Of a stretch of 7,357 bases of DNA, positions 1-6,204 are shown one piece after another. The first letter of the stretch is position 1. Each line of letters opens with the position of its first letter. Below the pieces are notes generated by a model, which saw only the letters and a program-made list of their open reading frames with translations, was not told the DNA's origin and searched no databases. Source of the stretch: Synergistaceae bacterium (GTDB taxonomy: Bacteria > Synergistota > Synergistia > Synergistales > Synergistaceae); NCBI GenBank assembly GCA_031264605.1, contig JAISDQ010000122.1, forward strand, positions 1-7,357, read 5' to 3'. The translations under genes and the position numbers were made by a program.

Positions 1-541
1 GAGGAATTTTTAAAACGTTCCTGTGGGAAGGGTATTCGGAACTCAGCAAACGCGAGTACGCCCTGGTGATCTCGTCTTCGTGAGGAATAACGCGCGTCAC
101 GTTCATATCCTTCAGAAAAATATACAATTCGGAAGACGACACTTCTTCGTTTACGGCGGTTATCCTGCTCGATATGCCGCAAAAGCAGAAATACAGCTCC
201 ATCAGGTACAATCCCCGCGCCGCGAAATCGTCCTCGCTCACGAGGGCCATCCTGACAGGGGCGAACCCTTTCTCGAACTTATCGCGTCCAAGGCCGCAAA
301 GAGCGCTCAGATAGAAAAAGCGCGCGTCCCGCGATATCTTATATGATGAATATGCCGTTCTCAGCATATGGTCGTCCCAATCGGCGCATTTTGCCGCCCT
401 TTTCATATTTGCAGCCGCAAGGCGCTCGCAGTTGACGCGGAGATCGTTGAGGAGGCGGCATCCGCCGCCGTCTTTGTGGACGAAAAGCCTCACTCCGCAA
501 ATGTTCCGTACTTCCAGTTCTTCACCGTGAGGGCAGCGCAT
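1..541 (-). CDS. Cysteine-rich protein of unknown family, N-terminal 180 residues (partial)
   Basis: An open frame starts at the ATG at 541-539, overlapping the VWA gene's TAA by one base (TAATG), and stays open to the left edge for 180 codons. It begins MRCPHGEELEVRNICGVRLF and has eight cysteines (3, 15, 28, 38, 52, 82, 119, 121). The first 30 residues (CPHG, later ICG and GGGC) could be a small metal-binding fold. The rest looks helical, with aromatic stretches such as RFFYLSALCGL and LYLMELYFCFCG. An AGGGAG site lies 11 bases before the start. I do not recognise the family. The stop-start overlap and shared strand argue that it belongs with the AAA+/VWA pair, perhaps as a third subunit, adaptor or substrate-specific part. 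The gene is truncated by the window edge, so its full length is unknown. Confidence 0.72.
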   Translation of the reverse strand, partial: MRCPHGEELEVRNICGVRLFVHKDGGGCRLLNDLRVNCERLAAANMKRAAKCADWDDHMLRTAYSSYKISRDARFFYLSALCGLGRDKFEKGFAPVRMALVSEDDFAARGLYLMELYFCFCGISSRITAVNEEVSSSELYIFLKDMNVTRVIPHEDEITRAYSRLLSSEYPSHRNVLKIP

Positions 542-2046
542 TATGACGCAAGCTCCCTGAGTAAAATCCCGTAAAGGGCCTTATCCAGCATGCCCAGGCT
601 GCACGACGCCCCTCCGCCGTCTGTCTTGAGAAATTCACCGTAAATTTCCGGCGTTATGTGTATCTTGAAAAAACTCAGGCGTTCCGTTTTCGAAAGCGCT
701 TCCATTACCTCGCCGCACGCTTCGGGATCCTCAATTTCGCCGTCTGTCACGATAAAAGCGAATCTTTTCGACGCTTTAAAAACGAATTCCCGCACCATTT
801 CCAGCGCCGGCGCCATCAATGTGCCGCCGAAGGCGTACGGGGCGATCGAGGAAGCGCTCAGCTTCTGTGTAAACGTCTTGTTCTGCCTGGGGATATCGGA
901 AAAATCTATCTGCGCCGTCCTCACGGCGGCTATTCCCTCCAGGGAAGCCAGAATGGCGACTATGGCCTCGGCGTATTCTTCCTTGTAAAGGTCAGTCGAA
1001 AAGCTGACGTCCCGCAAAATTACCACGTCCATCGTTGTCGCCCTGAATCTGCGCTGGAGGAACGTCCGTCCCTCGTCCCCCGTGAGTGAGTTGACGTAAA
1101 TTTGCTGTTGTTTGCGCAGATCGGCGTCCCCTTCGAAAACCTCAGCCCGCACCGTCATCGTGAATATTCTCTTGAATACGTTTCTGATCCTCGCTATCTC
1201 ATCGATCCTCCTGAGAAGCACGTCCCTGTAAAAACCGACCGCCTCGTCCTCGCGTATGGCCGGGCGTTCCTCGTCTTCCGTGAAAACCTCGTCGGAATCG
1301 GCGACCGCGTCTAAGAAACGGAAACGGAACGCTTTATGCAATTCGTTCGGCATCAGCACATAATTGTAAATGGCTTTCGACGCGTCCGCGCTGAGAAGTA
1401 CGTCTCCGCGTTCGGCGGCCATGACGAACGGCAGCGAGTACTCCACGACGCGGCTGTCATGGATGACCCGGTTGAAAACAGCCGCGCCGAACAGATCTTC
1501 CAGCATAGCCCTGACGCGCTCAAATTCGCGCAGCACGTGCTGAAACCTGTCCATATCGAGAGATACCATTTCCATCGTTATATTCTTCCGAACGCTCGCG
1601 GCGTAAATGCCCAGATACTTCGAAAACGCCGGCAGATCGCAGGCCAGGCGGTAACGGCATCTGCGCAGTTCCAAAAGGTTGAATATATATTCCCACACCT
1701 GATTTTTTTCATAAGGCATGCCCACAGGCGCTAAATTGACGTACTCGACTGCTCCGTAACGTATGAGCGATAATTCCTTGACCAGAAAAGCGAACTTGAA
1801 TTCCTCAAGTGAAATATTTCCTTTCAAGCCGCTTTGCGCGTAAAAACCGCGGACGCGCTTCATATTGAGCCACAGTTCGAAACTGACGTTCTGGGCGCGG
1901 AAGTTTTCGGCGGTCACGAGATTTGGGTCAAAATATTTGTCGGTGATTATATCCAGGTAAGTCGCGTTCTCGCTCTCGGAAGCCGGGTCCTCGAAAATCT
2001 GCACCCTTTTGTCGGGGACGAGGAGCAGCGGATTGAGGTAAATCAT
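541..2046 (-). CDS. VWA-domain protein with MIDAS site, partner of the AAA+ ATPase
   Basis: A 501-residue protein with a von Willebrand A domain in its C-terminal third (about 335-500). The metal-ion-dependent adhesion site is complete: DVSFS (Asp346, Ser348, Ser350), Thr409 in FGGTLMAPAL, and Asp435 in FIVTDGEIED. Residues 1-330 are mostly charged and probably helical, and I recognise no family there. CbbO and NorD share this layout, a long N-terminal part plus a C-terminal VWA domain that links the target enzyme to the CbbQ or NorQ ring, so the N-terminal part may bind the client here too. No signal peptide or membrane segment is evident. The ATG lies 28 bases after the ATPase stop without a recognisable Shine-Dalgarno, which suggests coupling to the upstream gene. 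Its TAA overlaps the next ATG by one base. A CobT-like chelatase role is an alternative. Confidence 0.85.
   Translation of the reverse strand: MIYLNPLLLVPDKRVQIFEDPASESENATYLDIITDKYFDPNLVTAENFRAQNVSFELWLNMKRVRGFYAQSGLKGNISLEEFKFAFLVKELSLIRYGAVEYVNLAPVGMPYEKNQVWEYIFNLLELRRCRYRLACDLPAFSKYLGIYAASVRKNITMEMVSLDMDRFQHVLREFERVRAMLEDLFGAAVFNRVIHDSRVVEYSLPFVMAAERGDVLLSADASKAIYNYVLMPNELHKAFRFRFLDAVADSDEVFTEDEERPAIREDEAVGFYRDVLLRRIDEIARIRNVFKRIFTMTVRAEVFEGDADLRKQQQIYVNSLTGDEGRTFLQRRFRATTMDVVILRDVSFSTDLYKEEYAEAIVAILASLEGIAAVRTAQIDFSDIPRQNKTFTQKLSASSIAPYAFGGTLMAPALEMVREFVFKASKRFAFIVTDGEIEDPEACGEVMEALSKTERLSFFKIHITPEIYGEFLKTDGGGASCSLGMLDKALYGILLRELAS
553..558 (-). promoter_or_regulatory. Ribosome binding site of the cysteine-rich gene
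   Basis: Reads AGGGAG on the minus strand, 11 bases before the ATG at 541 and inside the final codons of the VWA gene. The spacing is slightly long, but the TAATG stop-start overlap makes reinitiation likely in any case. Confidence 0.5.
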
Positions 2047-2074
2047 TTTGACAGACGGCGCACGCCCACGCGCG

Positions 2075-3091
2075 CTAGACGATCAGGTTTGCGAACATGT
2101 TGCGCACGGCGTCCTGATTGAGTTCCAGCCCGTCGACGTCCAGGTAGTACATGGCTCCGGAAAGAAACGCCTCGCGAAAATTTTCCACGCCGACGCCGGA
2201 GACAAACTCCTGGAATTCCGTAACGCGGGGATCCAACAACATGTCCATCGAAATTATCTCGTTGTCCGTCTGGAATATGCGGGAAGCGGCGGAACGCCGT
2301 TTTGCCTCCGCGGTATCCTCGTTGGTGAAATAGCGATCCATGGGAACATCCGATCGCCCCATCAGATTCAGCAGTACCAGGATGATGGCCGAATTTCGGG
2401 CGCTCAGCGGATACTGCGGCGAGCGCGCCATCCTTATCGTAGCCACTATGTACCTCGTCACGGAGTCGGGCACGGTGACAGGGGTTTTGCTTTCATCCGC
2501 CGCTATCCGCCTGGCTATGGCGACCTCGGATTCGAACGACGGATAGTCGAAACTGACGGCGACCATGCGCTGCGCGAAACTCTGCGGGAGCCTGACGTTG
2601 CCGGCGTAGCTGCTGTCGTTGCTGCAGAAAACCATCCTGAAGGTCTCCGCCGAATAGATGATCCTGTCCCCGACTGAAGTCACCGACGTTCGATCGAGTA
2701 TGCTGTTGAACATCAGCAGCAATTCGTGCGTCGTGTGAGTCGCTTCGTCGACGACGATGATCCCGCCTTTTTTCATACAGTCGGCCACCACTCCGTCAAC
2801 CACCTTCATGCTGCCGTCTATCAGGCGCAGGCCCAATATCAAGCTCGTTTTCGTCATTTCGGGGCTCAACTGAACGTAGTACGCAGGGACTCCGTTATCC
2901 TCGCCGTAACGCTTCGCTATATTGAGCGCCATCAGCGTCTTGCCCGAACCTGAGGGGCCTATGAGGTAGAGGGGCCATGCGGTGTTGGAGAGTATGGACA
3001 TGCACAGGGCAAATTTTTTAGGGGCGTCGTCCCCAACAAGTTCCGGTACCTTTGAAGTATCGATGTATGAATATGCCGCTTTGTCTGCCAA
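2075..3091 (-). CDS. CbbQ/NorQ/MoxR-like AAA+ ATPase
   Basis: A 338-residue AAA+ ATPase. The nucleotide site is intact: Walker A GPSGSGKT (45-52), Walker B IIVVDEA with Asp115-Glu116, a sensor-1 polar residue in CSND (156-159), a likely arginine finger at Arg175 (SFAQRM), and a sensor-2-like Arg232 (LSARNS). The stretch QRMVAVSFDYPSFESEVAIA resembles the QRFVALxFDYP...E region of CbbQ and NorQ. Family members form hexameric rings that work with a VWA-domain partner to remodel a target enzyme; the next gene encodes such a partner 28 bases downstream. No membrane segment or signal peptide is seen, so it is cytosolic or compartment-associated. The start is TTG, chosen for the GGGAGG site seven bases upstream and because the next ATG lies too far in. 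CobS-like chelatase subunits are an alternative family. The substrate is unknown; a role in servicing the operon's B12 enzyme is inference. Confidence 0.88.
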   Translation of the reverse strand: MADKAAYSYIDTSKVPELVGDDAPKKFALCMSILSNTAWPLYLIGPSGSGKTLMALNIAKRYGEDNGVPAYYVQLSPEMTKTSLILGLRLIDGSMKVVDGVVADCMKKGGIIVVDEATHTTHELLLMFNSILDRTSVTSVGDRIIYSAETFRMVFCSNDSSYAGNVRLPQSFAQRMVAVSFDYPSFESEVAIARRIAADESKTPVTVPDSVTRYIVATIRMARSPQYPLSARNSAIILVLLNLMGRSDVPMDRYFTNEDTAEAKRRSAASRIFQTDNEIISMDMLLDPRVTEFQEFVSGVGVENFREAFLSGAMYYLDVDGLELNQDAVRNMFANLIV

Positions 3092-3098
3092 AACGAAT

Positions 3099-3104
3099 CC
3101 TCCC
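3099..3104 (-). promoter_or_regulatory. Ribosome binding site supporting the TTG start of the AAA+ gene
   Basis: Reads GGGAGG on the minus strand, seven bases before the TTG at 3091, within the 32-base gap after the PduT-type gene. The gap has an A/T-rich run near 3115-3125 but no GC-rich stem, so I do not see a terminator dividing the ATPase module from the shell genes. Confidence 0.65.
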
Positions 3105-3123
3105 GTCGCGCGCCGAAAATTTT

Positions 3124-3669
3124 TTAAAGCAGCGATTCGAACAATTCCGGAGCCGGATTTGGAATTACCACGCTCGAAACCAGCAACCCGCCGCCGCCCT
3201 CGGCGGCGACTCCGCGTTTTACGGACTCCGAAACGGCGGCCACTTCGCCGGTTAAAACCACAAAAGACTTGCCGCCTATCCCAAGGCCGAGGCGCACGTC
3301 TATCAGTTCGACGTCGGCCGCTTTGACCGCCGCGTCCGCCGAATAGACGGCGGCGGTTATGCTGAAAAATTCCATGACGCCTACGGCGTTTATCCTGTCA
3401 GGGACAACGCCCAGATTGATCGCTCTCAGCACTTGCGGGTGAATGCTCGGTATGACTACGGAATCGATTACCCACGGCCCTCCAGCGGATATTCCGGCAT
3501 CGAGAGAAGATTTAACCGCCGCCACTTCGCCCGAGAAAAGTACGCTGTATTTCCCCGGACACGTCGGATTCGCGAGTATCAGATCCACATTGGCGGCTTT
3601 CAATATGACGTCCGCGGATTCTATACCCTTCGCTATGCTCGAAAATTCGAGAAACCCTATCGCGTTCAT
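3124..3669 (-). CDS. pduT: PduT-type tandem-domain BMC shell protein with Fe-S pore cysteine
   Basis: A 181-residue shell protein made of two BMC domains (about 1-90 and 94-181), forming a trimer that mimics a hexamer. Domain 1 begins AIGFLEFSSIAKGIESADV and domain 2 begins AVGVMEFFSITAAVYSADAAV, both matching the order and length of Salmonella PduT (184 residues). Cys37 lies in the loop ANPTCPGKY, aligned with the PduT cysteine that coordinates a [4Fe-4S] cluster in the central pore. Domain 2 has GIGGKSFVVLTGEVAAV (130-146) in the equivalent place. The gene sits six bases after the PduS-type gene, preceded by an AGAGGGGG site. In Salmonella, PduS binds PduT, so the pair probably passes electrons across the shell or exchanges clusters. 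A gap of 32 bases separates it from the AAA+ gene. Confidence 0.94.
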   Translation of the reverse strand: MNAIGFLEFSSIAKGIESADVILKAANVDLILANPTCPGKYSVLFSGEVAAVKSSLDAGISAGGPWVIDSVVIPSIHPQVLRAINLGVVPDRINAVGVMEFFSITAAVYSADAAVKAADVELIDVRLGLGIGGKSFVVLTGEVAAVSESVKRGVAAEGGGGLLVSSVVIPNPAPELFESLL

Positions 3670-3675
3670 AGCGCG

Positions 3676-5034
3676 TCAACCCCCTCTTCTCTCCGATGAA
3701 ATCCTTATGGCGTCGTGAAGTATTTCAATTTTGCCGTCGATGCTCGCGTGAACGCTGCTTCCCAATTTACCCTCAGGAGAAGCGGCTATCAGCTGCCCGC
3801 GCGATACATCGGCGCCATCGGGCAGCAACGGCTTACACGGCGAACCAACGTGCTGAGTCATCGGCAAAACCACGCTCTCAGGCCTCGCTTCGGCAAAAGC
3901 GTCGATCTTCCGTTTTTGATACTTATATACGCCCGCGCGCGCCGCGGCACGGCCGGTCGGCACTTTTCTCATCTCTATAAAGGGATGCGTCTTTTTCTGT
4001 CCGAGGCCCTTGGGATACCTGATACCTTCCGCGGAAAGCCTTTTGCGCAAAAGAGCGTTGATCCTGCGAGGCTGGAGTTCCATCGGACAGGCTACAAGTT
4101 CACATATCCCACATTCGCAGCACAGGGCGGCGCTGCGCACCACTTCGTCGTCCAGGGGCAGTTCTTCCGGGTTGCGGCGCAAAGCGAGGCGGCGCATGAT
4201 TTTATGGGGCTCCATGAGATGTCCCAGCAAATTGCGCGGACACAGATCGCTGCATTGACTGCACCGTATGCACGCGGCCTGCGCTCGTCTTGACATGTGT
4301 TCCACGCTCATGCGCTGTATATTGGCCAGACGGTTGTCGGGCGGCAATACGACAATGCCGGACGTAGTCTTTGTAACCGTCATACCCGTCAAGGCTTCTT
4401 TTGCCACTATCTTTCCCATCATAGGGCCGCCCAATAAAACGCAATAATCCTCTATCGCCGCCCCTCCCGCCAACGACAGGCATTCCGTGAGCGGGGCGCC
4501 GATGGGGGCGTTCACTATCAGCGGGTTTTTCACCTCTCCATTGACGGTCAGATATTTACTGATAAACGGTTTTCCCGATATGGCGTCATATGACGCCAGC
4601 ATCGTCGCGACATTTGAAACCACGCATCCGACATCCGGCGGGATGCCGCCCGAGGGAACCACTCTCCCGGTTATCTCGTACACAATAATCTGTTCGTCCC
4701 CGGCCGGATAAAAGCTCCGCAGAAGGTGCAGGGATATGGGGGCTCCCGATTCCTCTATAGCGGACGTGAGCGCTTTTATCTCCTCCCCGTAGCTCTCCTT
4801 GAGGGCGACGCAGCAGTGTTTGGCGCCGATTTCGCCGTTGACCGCGCATATCGCGGAGACGACGTTCGCGGCAAAATTACGCATGATGAAACGGTCGGTG
4901 CAGAGAAGCGGCTCGCACTCAGCCCCATTTATTATAAAATATTCGACGCCGTTCCTCAGCTTGGCGTACGTCGGGAAACCGGCCCCCCCGCATCCGACTA
5001 CGCCGGCTTTTTCTATCATTTCCGTGACACTCAC
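3676..5034 (-). CDS. pduS: PduS-type corrinoid reductase (RnfC-like iron-sulfur flavoprotein)
   Basis: A 452-residue protein, close to the roughly 450 residues of Salmonella PduS, expected to reduce cob(III)/cob(II)alamin so the adenosyltransferase can act. Domains in order: an RnfC/NuoF-like flavin- and nucleotide-binding part with GCGGAGFPTYAKL (14-26) and NGAECEPLL (36-44); an SLBB-type segment around 160-190 (LTVNGEVKNPLIVNAPIG); two [4Fe-4S] motifs, Cys255-258-261-265 and Cys305-308-311 with Cys316-Pro; and a C-terminal barrel-sandwich-like segment around 395-440 (VGSPCKPLLPDGADV). The start is GTG, overlapping the eutN stop, with GAGGAAGG just upstream. An ATG five codons in is a possible alternative. 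The gene lies six bases before the PduT-type gene, whose Fe-S shell protein is known to partner PduS. A eutT in the same operon supports a joint role in B12 reactivation. Confidence 0.93.
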   Translation of the reverse strand: MSVTEMIEKAGVVGCGGAGFPTYAKLRNGVEYFIINGAECEPLLCTDRFIMRNFAANVVSAICAVNGEIGAKHCCVALKESYGEEIKALTSAIEESGAPISLHLLRSFYPAGDEQIIVYEITGRVVPSGGIPPDVGCVVSNVATMLASYDAISGKPFISKYLTVNGEVKNPLIVNAPIGAPLTECLSLAGGAAIEDYCVLLGGPMMGKIVAKEALTGMTVTKTTSGIVVLPPDNRLANIQRMSVEHMSRRAQAACIRCSQCSDLCPRNLLGHLMEPHKIMRRLALRRNPEELPLDDEVVRSAALCCECGICELVACPMELQPRRINALLRKRLSAEGIRYPKGLGQKKTHPFIEMRKVPTGRAAARAGVYKYQKRKIDAFAEARPESVVLPMTQHVGSPCKPLLPDGADVSRGQLIAASPEGKLGSSVHASIDGKIEILHDAIRISSERRGG

Positions 5035-5321
5035 TGGGCCTTCCTCTCTTTTTCACGCTCGACTTCAATCGTATCTATTATCCCAACTATCGCGCAATCA
5101 ACCGGCAGTTCGTTACCCCCGGCCGCTATCCTGGCGGTGCTGCCTCCGACCACGAGCACCTGTTCCCCGACGCCGGCGCCGACCACGTCTGCCGCCACGA
5201 ACAAATCCTCTTTAAAACGTCCCGAAGCATCCATTTCATTGACCACCATCAGCTTCAGCCCCACAAGAGAATCTTCTTTTTTAGTGGCCCAAACGTGGCC
5301 CACTACCTTGCATATCCGCAT
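5031..5321 (-). CDS. eutN: EutN/CcmL/PduN-type BMC vertex protein (BMC-P)
   Basis: A 96-residue protein of the EutN/CcmL family, whose pentamers cap the vertices of the icosahedral shell. It shows the whole family pattern: the N-terminal MRICKVVGHVWATKK, then SLVGLKLMVV (18-27), DVVGAGVGEQVLVVGGSTAR (45-64) and PVDCAIVGIIDTIEVE (73-88). Length is normal for the family. The charged tail (EREKERKAQ) is not conserved in any way I recognise. An AGGGAGAG site six bases before the ATG supports the start. The TGA stop overlaps the GTG start of the PduS-type gene in a GTGA arrangement, so the two are likely translationally coupled. Vertex proteins are needed in small numbers to close the shell. Confidence 0.95.
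   Translation of the reverse strand: MRICKVVGHVWATKKEDSLVGLKLMVVNEMDASGRFKEDLFVAADVVGAGVGEQVLVVGGSTARIAAGGNELPVDCAIVGIIDTIEVEREKERKAQ
5039..5046 (-). promoter_or_regulatory. Ribosome binding site supporting the GTG start of pduS
   Basis: Reads GAGGAAGG on the minus strand, four bases before the GTG at 5034, inside the last codons of eutN. The spacing to the ATG five codons further in would be about 19 bases, too long, so this site favours the GTG start. Confidence 0.6.
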
Positions 5322-5324
5322 GGC

Positions 5325-6200
5325 TCACTCTCCCTGCCGGTCTCGCCGGACGGTTTTACGGGCGGATGAAAAAATATCGCTGGCTGACGGCGTCACGATC
5401 GTGCCGCGCCCCACGAAAACAGTGTCGCCCTCAAGAGACGCTATGATTTCACGCGCGGACGCTTCCGTTATGAGTCTTTCGCCGTATACCCGCGGAGACG
5501 TTTCCCGCCGCTCCGGCGCGCTCGGCGCCGTTACGGAAGAAGCGTCGGCGCTCGCGCGTCCCGCCAGCAGAAACGCTTTGCTATTAGCGTCCAGCATACA
5601 CGCGTTTGCCTCGTCGAAGTCGATATGCACGGCCGGCGCGTAGTTTTCGCTCACGCGCACAATGATATTGTCGAATACAAGGGGCCGCCCGCTTTTCACT
5701 TCCACGCGCGCCGCCGCAACCCCCGCGAGCCCGAACGCCTCCGCTTCCTCCGGCCTCAAATGGACGTGGGCGCGGGCGATTATCACGCTTCCCTTCGCGT
5801 CCACAACGCCGCGGTCGCCGATTATGAAACAGTCGGCCGCCCCGCGCAAGTCTCCCGATACGTTTACGGGAGGATTGAGTCTCAGCGTCCGGCAATCCGT
5901 CGCGGAGAGTTCTACCTGGATGTTCTTCCTCAGAGGGCCGAGCACGGCCACGTTGGGCAATTCTCCGGCGGGAGTGACTATCTTTACCCTCTGTTCCGCC
6001 AGAAATTCCCCCGGCTGCGAGAGATCCCGCTTTTTGCCCAACGCCGCGCCGGCGCCGAAGAGGGTTTCAATCGCGTCGGTCGTCAGGTGCACATGGCGCG
6101 CCGACGCTTCGATGAGGATCGGATGGCTTTTGTCTGTTCTTCCCGTCCCGATACGTTTCAATATCTGGGCAGCGATCGTTTCTATCACGTTTTCGTTCAC
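5325..6200 (-). CDS. pduL: PduL-type phosphate acyltransferase with C-terminal extension
   Basis: A 291-residue enzyme expected to convert acyl-CoA and phosphate to acyl phosphate and CoA inside the compartment, recycling CoA for the aldehyde dehydrogenase. The dinuclear-metal residues of the PTAC family are all visible: His36 and His38 (ARHVHLT), His145 and His147 (ARAHVHLRPEEA), and His192 (VHIDFDEANA). The conserved LGPLRKNIQVELSATD lies at 87-102. Residues 1-17 (MNENVIETIAAQILKRI) form an amphipathic helix that looks like an encapsulation peptide, followed by a short linker. PduL normally ends near residue 215. Here a Ser/Ala/Pro-rich linker (about 215-240) leads to an extra domain (241-286) containing LITEASAREII and GTIVTPSASDIF, which resembles the N-termini of EutT and EutQ. 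The start is GTG, with a modest GGGAAG site; no better ATG lies nearby. eutN follows three bases after the stop. Confidence 0.93.
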   Translation of the reverse strand: MNENVIETIAAQILKRIGTGRTDKSHPILIEASARHVHLTTDAIETLFGAGAALGKKRDLSQPGEFLAEQRVKIVTPAGELPNVAVLGPLRKNIQVELSATDCRTLRLNPPVNVSGDLRGAADCFIIGDRGVVDAKGSVIIARAHVHLRPEEAEAFGLAGVAAARVEVKSGRPLVFDNIIVRVSENYAPAVHIDFDEANACMLDANSKAFLLAGRASADASSVTAPSAPERRETSPRVYGERLITEASAREIIASLEGDTVFVGRGTIVTPSASDIFSSARKTVRRDRQGE

Positions 6201-6204
6201 GTCG

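Noticed and set aside
23..346. A plus-strand open frame containing ARHVHI, which looks like the PduL metal motif ARHVHL.
   Set aside because: Nothing else of PduL is present, and it lies antisense to the 180-codon frame that continues the operon from the VWA gene. The match is chance.
2048..2677. Plus-strand open frame opposite the AAA+ gene as a possible separate small protein.
   Set aside because: The minus-strand frame has complete Walker A and B motifs and sensor residues; the plus-strand frame has no recognisable motif.
3092..3123. Possible terminator or operon break between the PduT-type gene and the AAA+ gene, suggested by an A/T-rich run.
   Set aside because: No GC-rich inverted repeat precedes the run, and the gap is only 32 bases with a good ribosome binding site for the next gene.
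4202..5895. Alternative minus-strand frames inside pduS and pduL (4202-4483, 4586-4849 and 5584-5895).
   Set aside because: They are out of frame with proteins recognised over their whole length and show no domain. There is no sign of a frameshift in pduS or pduL.
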